A stretch of DNA of 49,999 nt from an uncultured Pelagibacteraceae bacterium (GCA_902604545.1 CACKZG010000003.1:1-49999); one strand, 5' to 3'; shown: positions 9,136 to 17,229, counted from the first letter of the stretch. Notes: a model not told the origin generated them from the sequence alone. Translations and numbers: made by a program.

Positions 9136-10905
9136 CTATTTAAGTTTATATAAGCCATAATTTAACCCAAAAACTGGTTCTAAATCATCATTATCTGCAT
9201 TATCAACAAAATTATAATGATTAATCGTATTTGCGTAATAATTTATAACGTCCTGCTGACTTTTTAGATATATTTTTTCTTCATCAAAAAGAACTTTTTT
9301 TAAAGTATAATTTTCTTTTACATAAGATTTTATTTTTGCTTGATTGTTTCCATCATGTAAATGAAATGGAGTAGATTCTTCAATTACAACATAATCGAAA
9401 TCTTTTTCTAAAAACTCAAAAAATGATTTTAGGTCTTCTATTTGATTATTTGTATAATTAAAATAAACTATATCTTCTTTAAGATTTTTATCTTTTATTA
9501 TAATTTCCTTAGTATTTTGGATTTTTTTAATTTTTTGTTTGATATGACTATTAAATTTTTTTGACGAATCATCTTTTTTAATTAAATTATTATCATATAA
9601 TTTTATATAATATTTATTTTGATTTAAACTTTCTTGAAAACTTAAATCAACTAAGTAAAGTACCTTCGAGTTATTGACACTGATATTTTTGTTAAAATTG
9701 AAAAAAGAGTGGTTTTTTGAAACTATATTTTTAATTTCATTATATTTTTTAATATTATCATTAATTACATAAAAATTAAAAATTAAAAAAATTACAATAA
9801 AATATTTATAATTATTTTTATTAAATTCATTAAAAATTATTCCTATTAATATCAATACCACTGAGTTAATACCCGCAAAATATCTTAGTTGAGGAAGAAT
9901 ATCTTCTGCTATTGCAAATAGAATTATTGGTTCAAAAATTAAAAGAAAAATTATTAGGAATTCTTTTTTAAATTTAACGTATTTGTTAATTAAAAAAAAA
10001 GGAGCAATAAAGATCAATAATAAAGAATTTTTTTCAGTTAAGAAAAGCATTCTAAATCCTGCAAAAATATCGCTAAAGGCAGATTGTAAAAATAAACTCA
10101 TTGAAAAACTGCCTTCTCGTGTCAGTAACCAATAAAACGCATCTTTATTTGTAAATGATGAATTTATAAAAGGTCCGAGTATTAAAAAAATAATTAAAAA
10201 AAATAAAAGATAATTTATCTTTGATAATTTGTATTTAATAAGATGTAGTGAAAATACTGCATAGATAGAAACAAAAGCAGTCCAGTAATTTACCCCCCAA
10301 GCAAGAGAGGCAAGAATACCAAAAATAAAGTATGATTTAAAATTAAATTTTTCAATTTTTATTTGATATTTGATTAGATAATACAATTGTATTAAATAAA
10401 TTAATAAATATGATGAGTTTTTACTGAAGATCGTTGAAACGCTCAGCAATACTAGTGACGTTGCAAAAGTTGTTATTAAAGTAATTAAAATAATTGAGTT
10501 AATCTTTAATTTTTTAAAAATTAAATATAAACAAAAAATCGTTGATGACGCAGTAATTACACTACCTAGTCTCCCATAATAAACGAATAGTTCTGTGTTA
10601 AAATAAATTTTTGATTTAATTTGTGCAAAATTTAATGAGTTGATTAAAAATTCATTGATGAAAATAGATTTTAAAATAATAATTAAATTGAACAATGATG
10701 TATAAAAAGGATTATAATTTTTTTCAAAATAACCAGTGAGAATACTTAAAGATGAGAGTACACTTCCTTGAAAAGCTATTTCATCTCTATTCCAAAAATA
10801 CGGCAATCCATAAGAAATTTCATTTGAGCGATATTTAATAAATATAACTGTTACAGCTAATACGAATATTAATTCAATATATCGATTATATGATTTTAGT
10901 TTCAT
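9136..10905 (-). CDS. Polytopic membrane protein, probable GT-C-type glycosyltransferase
   Basis: Protein of 589 residues with one N-terminal membrane segment (about 10-25), then a loop with LPYFWNRDEIAFQGS (about 35-50), then roughly ten more hydrophobic segments up to about residue 375 and a soluble C-terminal part of about 200 residues. An acidic pair in the first external loop is typical of GT-C (PMT/ArnT-like) enzymes, which move sugars from a polyprenyl carrier on the outer face of the membrane. I do not recognise a named family, so the function is inferred from topology and the RDE motif. It is convergent with the GGCT-like gene and divergent from the CDP-glycerol-type gene, and it marks the left edge of the surface-glycan region. 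Confidence 0.6.
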   Translation of the reverse strand: MKLKSYNRYIELIFVLAVTVIFIKYRSNEISYGLPYFWNRDEIAFQGSVLSSLSILTGYFEKNYNPFYTSLFNLIIILKSIFINEFLINSLNFAQIKSKIYFNTELFVYYGRLGSVITASSTIFCLYLIFKKLKINSIILITLITTFATSLVLLSVSTIFSKNSSYLLIYLIQLYYLIKYQIKIEKFNFKSYFIFGILASLAWGVNYWTAFVSIYAVFSLHLIKYKLSKINYLLFFLIIFLILGPFINSSFTNKDAFYWLLTREGSFSMSLFLQSAFSDIFAGFRMLFLTEKNSLLLIFIAPFFLINKYVKFKKEFLIIFLLIFEPIILFAIAEDILPQLRYFAGINSVVLILIGIIFNEFNKNNYKYFIVIFLIFNFYVINDNIKKYNEIKNIVSKNHSFFNFNKNISVNNSKVLYLVDLSFQESLNQNKYYIKLYDNNLIKKDDSSKKFNSHIKQKIKKIQNTKEIIIKDKNLKEDIVYFNYTNNQIEDLKSFFEFLEKDFDYVVIEESTPFHLHDGNNQAKIKSYVKENYTLKKVLFDEEKIYLKSQQDVINYYANTINHYNFVDNADNDDLEPVFGLNYGLYKLK

Positions 10906-11034
10906 TTATTTTTTAAATGATTTTTCTTTGATAGTTCGTTTATAGATAAATATTGATTATTTTGATACTTTTATTTTTAATGCTTTTACGGAACTATATA
11001 AAGACTTTCAGCTTTATATAAATTGAAGTATTTC

Positions 11035-11061
11035 TTGCAATTTTTTTCATTTCAATATAAC
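11035..11061 (+). promoter_or_regulatory. Candidate promoter of the CDP-glycerol-transferase-like gene
   Basis: TTGCAA (11035-11040) and TATAAC (11056-11061) are 15 bases apart, slightly short of the optimum, and precede the ATG at 11083 by 21 bases. The 177-base divergent intergenic stretch 10906-11082 holds no other feature I can support. Confidence 0.35.
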
Positions 11062-11082
11062 TAAATTTGTTAAGTTCTCTAG

Positions 11083-12219
11083 ATGCTATTACAAAAAATT
11101 CAAAGTTTAATAATTTTGTTAGGATCTTCTTTTAATTTTTTATTTTTCCAATTTAAAAAAAAAAGAGATTTTGTTTTTTTTTCAGAGTCTCATAATTATA
11201 AATTAAATTACATAGATTTACTTAATAATCTTAATAAGGAACCTTATATAACATCATTAATTACATCAGATATAAATGAATATTTTGATTTTAAAAAAAA
11301 TAATTATGACGTTTATTATATCGGAAAAGGATTTTTTAGAACTGTAATTTTCAACTTTTTAAGCTGTAAATATATGATTATGACTATGACAGATTTAGGA
11401 AATAATCTAAATAAATCTTTGTTTTGTGAGAATTACGTTTATTTTTTTCATTGTATGCACAGCACACATAAAATCTATACTCCAAAAGCTTTTGACAATT
11501 ATGATATTATATTTTCTGTTGGAGCATTTCAAACTAATGAAATAAAAAAGAATGAAAACATAAACAATTTAAAAAAAAAAAAAATTTACGAAACTGGTTA
11601 TTTTTATTTAGATTATCTTGAAAAAAACTCTAACAAATCAATAGCTAAAACAAATTGTATTTTATTTGCCCCAAGTTGGAATTACGACGAAGATAGTTTG
11701 TTTAATAAGTATGCAGATTTAATAATTGATAATTTAATAAAATCAGGTTTTAATGTAATTTTTCGACCCCATCCAGAGATAATAAAAAGAAATAAAAGTC
11801 AATATCTTTTTATTTTAAATAAGTTTGGAACTAGTGAAAATTTTATCCTAGATTTAAGTCCCTCTAATGTTCAGGCTATGGAAAAGGCTTCATTGCTTAT
11901 TACAGATAACTCGGCAATATCAATTGAGTTCTCTTTTGCATTTTATAGACCTGTAATTTTTATAGATTATAAAGAGAAAATTCATAATAAAAATTATCAT
12001 TCTATTAGCAGTTCCACATTTGAAAGTGAATTTAAAAAAGAAATTGCCTTGTCTGTTACAATTAAAGAGATTAACAAGTTAAATCTTATTTGCGAAGATA
12101 CTATCAAAAATTATAAATTTAATATTCATAAAACTGATGTGTTAAAGAAAAATTTTTTATCAAATATTTCTAAATCTTCTGAAGTAGCAGCTCAATTTCT
12201 AATGAATGATAATAAATAA
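11083..12219 (+). CDS. CDP-glycerol:poly(glycerophosphate) glycerophosphotransferase-like protein
   Basis: Protein of 378 residues resembling the TagB/TagF-type family (Pfam Glyphos_transf). Signatures are ILFAPSWNYDED (about 196-207), NVIFRPHPEIIKRN (about 225-238) and SLLITDNSAISIEFSFAFYRPVIFIDY (about 268-294), which form the two ligand-binding halves of the GT-B fold. The first 25 residues are hydrophobic and may associate with the membrane. In Gram-negative bacteria such proteins add glycerol-phosphate or other polyol-phosphate groups to surface polysaccharide. The exact donor cannot be told. It is convergent with the next gene and ends near an AT palindrome. Confidence 0.75.
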   Translation: MLLQKIQSLIILLGSSFNFLFFQFKKKRDFVFFSESHNYKLNYIDLLNNLNKEPYITSLITSDINEYFDFKKNNYDVYYIGKGFFRTVIFNFLSCKYMIMTMTDLGNNLNKSLFCENYVYFFHCMHSTHKIYTPKAFDNYDIIFSVGAFQTNEIKKNENINNLKKKKIYETGYFYLDYLEKNSNKSIAKTNCILFAPSWNYDEDSLFNKYADLIIDNLIKSGFNVIFRPHPEIIKRNKSQYLFILNKFGTSENFILDLSPSNVQAMEKASLLITDNSAISIEFSFAFYRPVIFIDYKEKIHNKNYHSISSSTFESEFKKEIALSVTIKEINKLNLICEDTIKNYKFNIHKTDVLKKNFLSNISKSSEVAAQFLMNDNK

Positions 12220-12241
12220 TTTTTCAAATTTTAAGATCGAT

Positions 12242-12259
12242 AATTTTTAATTAAAAATT
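12242..12259. terminator. AT palindrome between convergent genes
   Basis: AATTTTTAATTAAAAATT is a perfect 18-base palindrome in the 42-base space between two convergent genes. It could serve as a weak bidirectional terminator or 3'-end stabiliser. It contains no G or C, so chance in AT-rich DNA is a real alternative. Confidence 0.35.
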
Positions 12260-12261
12260 GT

Positions 12262-13116
12262 TTATTTTGTTTTTTTTATTTTAACAAAAGTAACTGAGCT
12301 GTGTGAGTCAAGTTCTGTGTTAGGTAAATCAAAGTATTTTTTGTAATTTTTTGATAAAATTGGACTTTCTGTTTTCTCAAGTTTTTTAACTTTACTTTTC
12401 AACTTAAATATTGGTGGAAATTCAAAATATTTATCGATATTCTTATTGACATAATAAAAGTCGAATTTATTAGGCTTTTGATCTCTAAGTCTTGATTTTA
12501 AAATATCATTAGAAAAATAATAATTTTTTAAAATTTTTTTTTTTAGAATCATTGAAATAAAAATTAGTAAGGATTTAATCATACTTTTAAATGTAAGATG
12601 ATGATTAAACCCTTTATGTCGATAAGCGTGTTTTAAAGTATATAAATCTCCCTTTCCAACTGGATAATTATCATCAAATATTACGTTGTTAATGCCATAC
12701 CATTTACATTGCATCAATCTTTCAATTTGATTCTGATGATCATCAAAAAATACTAGTGAATTTTTTGGAATATTTTTAAAATTTTGATTTTTAAAATCTA
12801 TATTTGAATATTCTATTTTCTTGGAAATATATTCTCGATTTGAAAGATCGGGATCTATTGATAAAATTTTTGAATTAGGTAAAACTTTTTCGATTAACCA
12901 ACTAGTTTGGCCTTTAAAGACACCAGATTCAATTACAAACTTTGGTTTAATTTTTCTTAGAAAATAATACAAACCAAACATATTACCAAAAAACATTCCC
13001 CCTTTATTATTCTTAATTGGTCTATTTTTATACAAACGATAAAAATCAAATAAGTATTTCTTTAATTCTTTTTTATTTAAATTACTAAAATTTTTTCTAA
13101 AAGGACGAACGGTCAT
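12262..13116 (-). CDS. Putative class I SAM-dependent methyltransferase-like protein
   Basis: Protein of 284 residues. The central part FVIESGVFKGQTSWLIEKVLPNSKILSIDPD (about 60-90) looks like the first strand and glycine-rich loop of a Rossmann-type methyltransferase. A second acidic strand LVFFDDHQNQIERLM (about 115-130) and NVIFDDNYPVGKGD follow. I know this pattern from surface-glycan clusters and CmcI-like proteins, but the catalytic role is not certain. The C-terminal third is basic and unfamiliar. It follows the radical SAM gene on the same strand after 26 bases, so the two may be co-transcribed. Confidence 0.5.
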   Translation of the reverse strand: MTVRPFRKNFSNLNKKELKKYLFDFYRLYKNRPIKNNKGGMFFGNMFGLYYFLRKIKPKFVIESGVFKGQTSWLIEKVLPNSKILSIDPDLSNREYISKKIEYSNIDFKNQNFKNIPKNSLVFFDDHQNQIERLMQCKWYGINNVIFDDNYPVGKGDLYTLKHAYRHKGFNHHLTFKSMIKSLLIFISMILKKKILKNYYFSNDILKSRLRDQKPNKFDFYYVNKNIDKYFEFPPIFKLKSKVKKLEKTESPILSKNYKKYFDLPNTELDSHSSVTFVKIKKTK

Positions 13117-13142
13117 AACTTATTAAAATTAAAAAACTTTAT

Positions 13143-14159
13143 TTAAGTTGAACTATAAGTTGTTTCATTATTGATATGGTTAAATTTATAAGTTTCACCC
13201 ATATAATCTGCATTACCAAGAGAACAATCAACACATAAGTCATATTTTTTTTTAAAACCTTTTTTTCTTTTTTGAATTGTATCTTTTGAAAATAAGGTAT
13301 TCACATAACCATCTTTTTTAATATTTGATATCTTAATATCATTACTATAATCAATACAACACAATCCAAGATTACCATTCCAATACACTACAGATTGATT
13401 CCTTGGAATATTGCAAATTGGATAATCAAAATTAAATTGCTTTCTTTTGAATTTATCTTCTTTTGGCAATAAAAAGCTCCATTTATTTTTAATTTCTTTT
13501 GTTGTGTGAGATCCCATACTTAATGATTTAAAATATATACTATCTGCACCTATTTCTTTAGCCCAAACAATCATGTCTTCTTTTTCTTTCATTGAAAGTG
13601 AAGTTATTAAAGTTTGAATTGATATATCTAATTTTTTTGGATTGTATTTTTTTTTTACACTTAAAAATGTTTCGATATTTTTTTTTATCTGTTTAAAATC
13701 TGATCCTATTCTGTAAGTATCATGTGACTCATTTGAAAAACCATCCACACAAAGATGAATTGATGATAATCCAGCTTTAATAAGTTTTTCTGAATTCATT
13801 TCATTAATAGCTGTAACATTAGTGCTAATAAAAGTCTTAAATCCATTTTTGTGAGCATAATCAACAAATTTATATATTCCCTTATTTAGCATTGGTTCAC
13901 CCGCAAAATTCATGGAGATTATTGGTTTTTTTTTATATTTATATAAATCATCAATTATACTTTTAAATACACTAAACTCCATAAATCCAAGTTTTCTATC
14001 CATTCCATAAGTAGTTGGGCAAACTGGACATTTTAAATTACACACATTTGTAGGTTCAATAATTATTTCGTCAGGTATTTTTTTAAATAGAAAGTCAGGT
14101 ACATAAATTTTAATTATTCTTTTTATAATATATTTAATTAATTGAGTTAAAAATCTCAT
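13143..14159 (-). CDS. Radical SAM/SPASM domain protein
   Basis: I place the start at ATG 14159 (338 residues, MRFLTQLIKYIIKR...) rather than at 14324. The longer ORF would read a low-complexity hydrophobic stretch that is the reverse strand of tRNA-Leu relics. The 4Fe-4S motif CxxxCxxC is in EPTNVCNLKCPVCPTTYG. The AdoMet-binding stretches MNFAGEPMLN and TFISTNVTAIN follow. A C-terminal cysteine cluster (GLCCIDYS ... CVDCSLGN) marks an auxiliary-cluster SPASM domain. The N-terminal 25 residues are amphipathic and basic. Members in polysaccharide regions modify sugars, lipids or peptides; the substrate here is unknown. Confidence 0.8.
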   Translation of the reverse strand: MRFLTQLIKYIIKRIIKIYVPDFLFKKIPDEIIIEPTNVCNLKCPVCPTTYGMDRKLGFMEFSVFKSIIDDLYKYKKKPIISMNFAGEPMLNKGIYKFVDYAHKNGFKTFISTNVTAINEMNSEKLIKAGLSSIHLCVDGFSNESHDTYRIGSDFKQIKKNIETFLSVKKKYNPKKLDISIQTLITSLSMKEKEDMIVWAKEIGADSIYFKSLSMGSHTTKEIKNKWSFLLPKEDKFKRKQFNFDYPICNIPRNQSVVYWNGNLGLCCIDYSNDIKISNIKKDGYVNTLFSKDTIQKRKKGFKKKYDLCVDCSLGNADYMGETYKFNHINNETTYSST

Positions 14160-14183
14160 ATGTACTTCAATATATATATTTAA

Positions 14184-14215
14184 GATGAAATTGATAGATA
14201 CAAAGGACTTAAAAT
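14184..14215 (+). repeat. Degenerate tRNA-Leu D-arm/anticodon-arm relic
   Basis: The stretch from GATGAAATTGATAGATAC through AAAGGACTTAAAAT matches the tRNA-Leu(TAA) segment GTGAAATTGGTAGACACAAAGGACTTAAAAT with only about three changes over 31 bases. It stops at the anticodon loop, like the better-preserved copy 115 bases downstream. It has lost the acceptor-stem sequence. I read it as an older integration scar. Confidence 0.6.
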
Positions 14216-14230
14216 AAAAAAAGATGAGTA

Positions 14231-14337
14231 AAAAAAATTTACTTATTACTCTTGTTGAATTATAAATATTAGCATAAACACTCATGAAATTCATTAATGC
14301 CCTCGTGGTGAAATTGGTAGACACTAAGGACTTAAAA
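14231..14337 (+). repeat. Left direct repeat: tRNA-Leu promoter region plus 5' half-tRNA
   Basis: This stretch is an ungapped copy of 16301-16407 with about 100 of 107 bases identical, offset by exactly 2070 bases. It holds the upstream region (TATAAATATTAGCATAAA...) and the tRNA-Leu 5' half (14299-14337), and it ends in the anticodon loop at CTTAAAA. It is the displaced 5' half left when the protease unit inserted. The last bases are followed by GCCGAGGGA, which can pair with the fragment's own acceptor strand. Confidence 0.85.
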
Positions 14338-14356
14338 GCCGAGGGATAGTAGTTAA

Positions 14357-14401
14357 AGTCAGTCCATAGTAGTCAAAGGCAGTCTTAACATCCTATAAAA
14401 T
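14357..14401 (+). repeat. Left end of the tRNA-Leu island: paired AGTC repeats and inverted repeat
   Basis: AGTCCATAGT and AGTCAAAGGC start ten bases apart (14361 and 14371), with further AGTC units at 14357 and 14381. ATCCTATAAAAT (14390-14401) follows. The right end of the island shows the same layout on the other strand: GTCCAAG twice, 11 bases apart, then ATCCTATAAAAT. Confidence 0.65.
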
Positions 14402-14500
14402 ATCATAATTTTAATTTAGCTTTTAATTAAGGTTAGAAATTTAAGTTAAATGAATTAGCTCAAACTAGAGCATAGTTAGATAATATGTTATTATACTATT

Positions 14501-14707
14501 ATGAAATCAACAAATTTAAGAACAATTGGGATTGTTATTCTTGTAATATCTATAATGTATCCACTTAATATTATGTTAAGCACAGGTCATACTTTTAAGA
14601 TGGCTCTGTTAGGCGGTGTTGGAAATTTTACATTACTGAGTGAAATTGGATTCATTGTAGGAGTTATTTTAATTGTAATATCCTTTTTGAAAAAAAAATC
14701 TAAATAA
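14501..14707 (+). CDS. Small two-segment membrane protein
   Basis: Protein of 68 residues with two hydrophobic segments (about 9-26 and 44-62) separated by a short glycine-rich loop (GGVGNF), ending in a basic KKKSK tail. I do not recognise a family. Its ATG follows TATTAT (14489-14494) by six bases, like other cassette genes here. Its last base is the first base of the protease start codon (TAATG), so the two are probably translated together. It is cargo of the tRNA-Leu island and may anchor or modulate the protease, which is inference only. Confidence 0.7.
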   Translation: MKSTNLRTIGIVILVISIMYPLNIMLSTGHTFKMALLGGVGNFTLLSEIGFIVGVILIVISFLKKKSK

Positions 14708-16239
14708 TGAAAAAGTTTTTTCTGGTTTTTATTCTACTTTTTTTTCCTTTTACAAATGGATTTGCAAAATTTGAAAATTTAGCTGAAGTTTTAAAATTTC
14801 AAAACAATTGGAAGAAACATGGTACCATTTATTATAAAGGCTCAAAATACTCAATTCATACTAAACAAGATTATAAGGGAATAAATAAAGTTTTGAGAAA
14901 AATGGTAAGTATCCAAAAACGTGATCCTAATACGAACAAAAGACTTAGATCTTACTATATTGTGTACACAGAGAATTATACTTATTACCACAAATTATCT
15001 ATACCAAATGAAAGCAAAAGCAATGGATGGTATATTTATGAAAATGTGAAAGGTCAGTGGTACACTGAAAGAAGATTTTTTATCGATAGAAGAGATCTAA
15101 ATAACAGGAAATATTATGGGATATATAAAAGAAAAAATAATGGAAAATCAATTATAGGTCTTTATGAAACAAATGATGGATCTAGGGGTAACTGGACAGC
15201 TTATGAGTATGAGAAGAAGTTTTATTCTGAAGATGGATTATCCAAATCAAGAATTAAAGAAGAAGTTTTAAAAGCAAAAAAATATCTACCAAAGTTATAT
15301 GAAATTGAGGATTTACTTAAGAATATTGAAGTAAAATATTATGCTCAAGTAAAAAAGAATGGAAATACTCAAATTGTTGAAAAAAGTGACCGAGACGAAC
15401 TACCACTAGATCTACAAAGTGAAAAAGAAAAAATAGCTAAAGAAAAAAAAGAGTTAGAAATAAAGAAAAAGAAAATAGATGAAGAAAGAAAAATATTGGA
15501 AGAAGAAAAAGAAAGACTAAAAAAAGAAAAACAAATTGAGTTAGAGCAAAACAAATTGTATGCGTTTAGCTCTGGTTCTGGTTTTATTACAGAACAAGGA
15601 AATAATGGTACTGTTGTAACTAATGAACATGTTGTAAGTGGATGTGATTCAGTTTTATTGTCTCACAAAGGTGAAAAAATTAAGGCAAGAATATTTGCTA
15701 CTGATCCAACTAACGATTTAGCTATTTTAAAAGCTAAGATATATTCATCATTTGTTTATCCAGTTTCATTAAGTGATGCTAAATTATTAGAAGATGTAAT
15801 AATTGCTGGATTCCCTCTAGGAAAGGAAGTTAGTGCTGCAATAAAGATTTCCAAAGGTAGTGTTTCTTCTTTAGCAGGTTATGGAGACAATTATTCTAAT
15901 TTTCAAACAGATGCTGCTTTGAACCAAGGCAATAGTGGAGGTCCTATAATAAATAAAAAAGGAAATGTAGTTGGAGTTGCTGTTGCAAATTATGGAAAAA
16001 AAGAGGGAATTGAGAGTTTTAATTTTGGAGTCAAATCTTCAACACTAAGAGCTTTCGCTAATTCTAACGGTATTAATTTTACCTATCCAAATACTAGAGA
16101 TTTAACAAATGCCAAACTAGGAGAGGTAATAACAGAGGGAACAGTATTTATAGAATGTCATATGACTTTAGCAAATATAAAAAAAATATTTAGTGAAATT
16201 GAAAAAAATAAAAAAGCCATCTACGAAAAATATAAATAA
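14707..16239 (+). CDS. Secreted trypsin-like (S1C/DegP-type) serine protease with novel N-terminal region
   Basis: Protein of 510 residues. Residues 1-20 (MKKFFLVFILLFFPFTNGFA) form a signal peptide. Residues 21-210 are rich in Tyr, Trp and Lys and are unknown to me. Residues about 222-285 are a charged, Glu/Lys-rich coiled coil. The protease domain covers about 290-450 with the catalytic triad His308 (VVTNEHVVSG), Asp337 (DPTNDLAIL) and Ser410 (NQGNSGGPI). No PDZ domain follows, which separates it from DegP/DegQ; about 50 residues of uncertain type end the protein. It is the main cargo of the tRNA-Leu island and should act outside the inner membrane. Confidence 0.88.
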   Translation: MKKFFLVFILLFFPFTNGFAKFENLAEVLKFQNNWKKHGTIYYKGSKYSIHTKQDYKGINKVLRKMVSIQKRDPNTNKRLRSYYIVYTENYTYYHKLSIPNESKSNGWYIYENVKGQWYTERRFFIDRRDLNNRKYYGIYKRKNNGKSIIGLYETNDGSRGNWTAYEYEKKFYSEDGLSKSRIKEEVLKAKKYLPKLYEIEDLLKNIEVKYYAQVKKNGNTQIVEKSDRDELPLDLQSEKEKIAKEKKELEIKKKKIDEERKILEEEKERLKKEKQIELEQNKLYAFSSGSGFITEQGNNGTVVTNEHVVSGCDSVLLSHKGEKIKARIFATDPTNDLAILKAKIYSSFVYPVSLSDAKLLEDVIIAGFPLGKEVSAAIKISKGSVSSLAGYGDNYSNFQTDAALNQGNSGGPIINKKGNVVGVAVANYGKKEGIESFNFGVKSSTLRAFANSNGINFTYPNTRDLTNAKLGEVITEGTVFIECHMTLANIKKIFSEIEKNKKAIYEKYK

Positions 16240-16252
16240 TGGTTCTAATGGG

Positions 16253-16286
16253 ATTTTATAGGATAACTTGGACATGACTTGGACAG
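16253..16286 (-). repeat. Right end of the tRNA-Leu island: inverted repeat and paired repeats
   Basis: ATTTTATAGGAT (16253-16264) is the exact inverted copy of 14390-14401. Next comes ACTTGGACA twice, starting at 16266 and 16277, 11 bases apart. Read on the minus strand the order is GTCCAAG, GTCCAAG, ATCCTATAAAAT, mirroring the left end of the unit. Confidence 0.7.
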
Positions 16287-16368
16287 AGGAAGATAAAATT
16301 AAAAAATTTTACTTATTAGGGTTGTTCAATTATAAATATTAGCATAAATACTCATGAAATTCATTAAT

Positions 16369-16454
16369 GCCCTCGTGGTGAAATTGGTAGACACAAAGGA
16401 CTTAAAATCCTTGCCGCTTGCGGAGTGCCAGTTCGAGTCTGGCCGAGGGCACCA
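16369..16454 (+). tRNA. tRNA-Leu(TAA)
   Basis: Class II tRNA of 86 bases including encoded CCA. The acceptor stem GCCCTCG pairs with CGAGGGC. The anticodon arm AGGA-CTTAAAA-TCCT presents TAA. A variable stem (TGCCGCTTGCGGAGTG region) and the T arm with GTTCGAGTC follow. Its 5' half and upstream promoter region come from the inserted island, while the 3' half would be the original host part. nadK starts four bases after the CCA. Confidence 0.95.
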
Positions 16455-16458
16455 CTAA

Positions 16459-17229
16459 ATGCAAAATCCACAAGTAATATCTGATAATAACAAAAAATCG
16501 TTAAAGATAAAAAAAATTTTAACAAAAAAAATTATTAGTAATAAATTTAAACAAGATAATCTAGTTATTGTTATTGGTGGAGATGGTTTTATGCTCCAAA
16601 CGTTAAAGAAAAATAAGAATTCTAAAAAAAAATTTTATGGAATTAATTCAGGAAATTATGGTTTTCTAATGAATAAATTTTCATCCAAAAATATAATTAA
16701 AAATTTATCTAGAGCTAACATGATTTCTATTTCTCCATTGGAAATGATTGTAAAAAATAGAAATAATCAATTAAAAAAATCATTAGCTATTAATGAAGTT
16801 TCTGTATTGAGACAAAGCAGACAAGCTGCGTCGTTATCAATTAAACATGGTTCAAAAAAGGTCATTAAAAATTTAGTTTCTGATGGAGTACTCGTTTCAA
16901 CGCCTGCTGGTAGCACTGCTTATAACCTTTCTGTACATGGTCCTATTTTAAGTTTAAATTCAAAAAAATTATCTATAGCTCCAATAAGTCCATTTAGACC
17001 AAGAAGATGGAAGGGTAAAATTGTCAATGATAAATTAAAAATTATTATTACTAATTTAAATCCTTCGAAAAGACCCATAAGCGCAGTTGCTGATAATTTA
17101 GAAGTAAGATATGCTAAATCTATTATAGTTAAGATTAATAATAAGATTAAGTTCAATCTTTTGTATGACAAAAATAGAAGTTTACAAAAAAAAATTAAGA
17201 TTGAACAACTAAGAAATGAAACAAATTAA
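16459..17229 (+). CDS. nadK: NAD kinase
   Basis: Makes NADP from NAD and ATP. Length is 256 residues, within the short bacterial range. The catalytic GGDG is in VIVIGGDGFMLQTLK (about 34-48), followed by FYGINSGNYGFL, NEVSVLRQ (the usual NE pair) and LVSDGVLVSTPAGSTAYNLS (about 138-157, ATP/NAD binding). The ATG is four bases past the encoded CCA of tRNA-Leu, so tRNA 3' processing would leave nadK with almost no leader. The island insertion upstream means both now depend on a promoter carried by the inserted repeat. Confidence 0.93.
   Translation: MQNPQVISDNNKKSLKIKKILTKKIISNKFKQDNLVIVIGGDGFMLQTLKKNKNSKKKFYGINSGNYGFLMNKFSSKNIIKNLSRANMISISPLEMIVKNRNNQLKKSLAINEVSVLRQSRQAASLSIKHGSKKVIKNLVSDGVLVSTPAGSTAYNLSVHGPILSLNSKKLSIAPISPFRPRRWKGKIVNDKLKIIITNLNPSKRPISAVADNLEVRYAKSIIVKINNKIKFNLLYDKNRSLQKKIKIEQLRNETN

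Larger units (their letters stand above)
14338..16407 (+). mobile_element. Integrase-less cargo island at tRNA-Leu(TAA)
   Basis: A 2070-base unit lies between two copies of the tRNA-Leu 5' half. It carries its own copy of the tRNA upstream region and 5' half at its right end, so the tRNA is restored. Inside are two plus-strand genes (a 68-residue membrane protein and a 510-residue secreted protease). Near the ends sit a perfect 12-base inverted repeat (14390-14401 and 16253-16264) and paired short repeats. No integrase or transposase gene is present. Insertion at the tRNA anticodon arm is the usual mark of a tyrosine recombinase; the enzyme would have to act from elsewhere or be lost. Confidence 0.7.

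Noticed and set aside
14160-14324. N-terminal extension of the radical SAM ORF
   Set aside because: The extra 55 codons are low-complexity and antisense to tRNA-Leu relics; the ATG at 14159 gives the expected protein.
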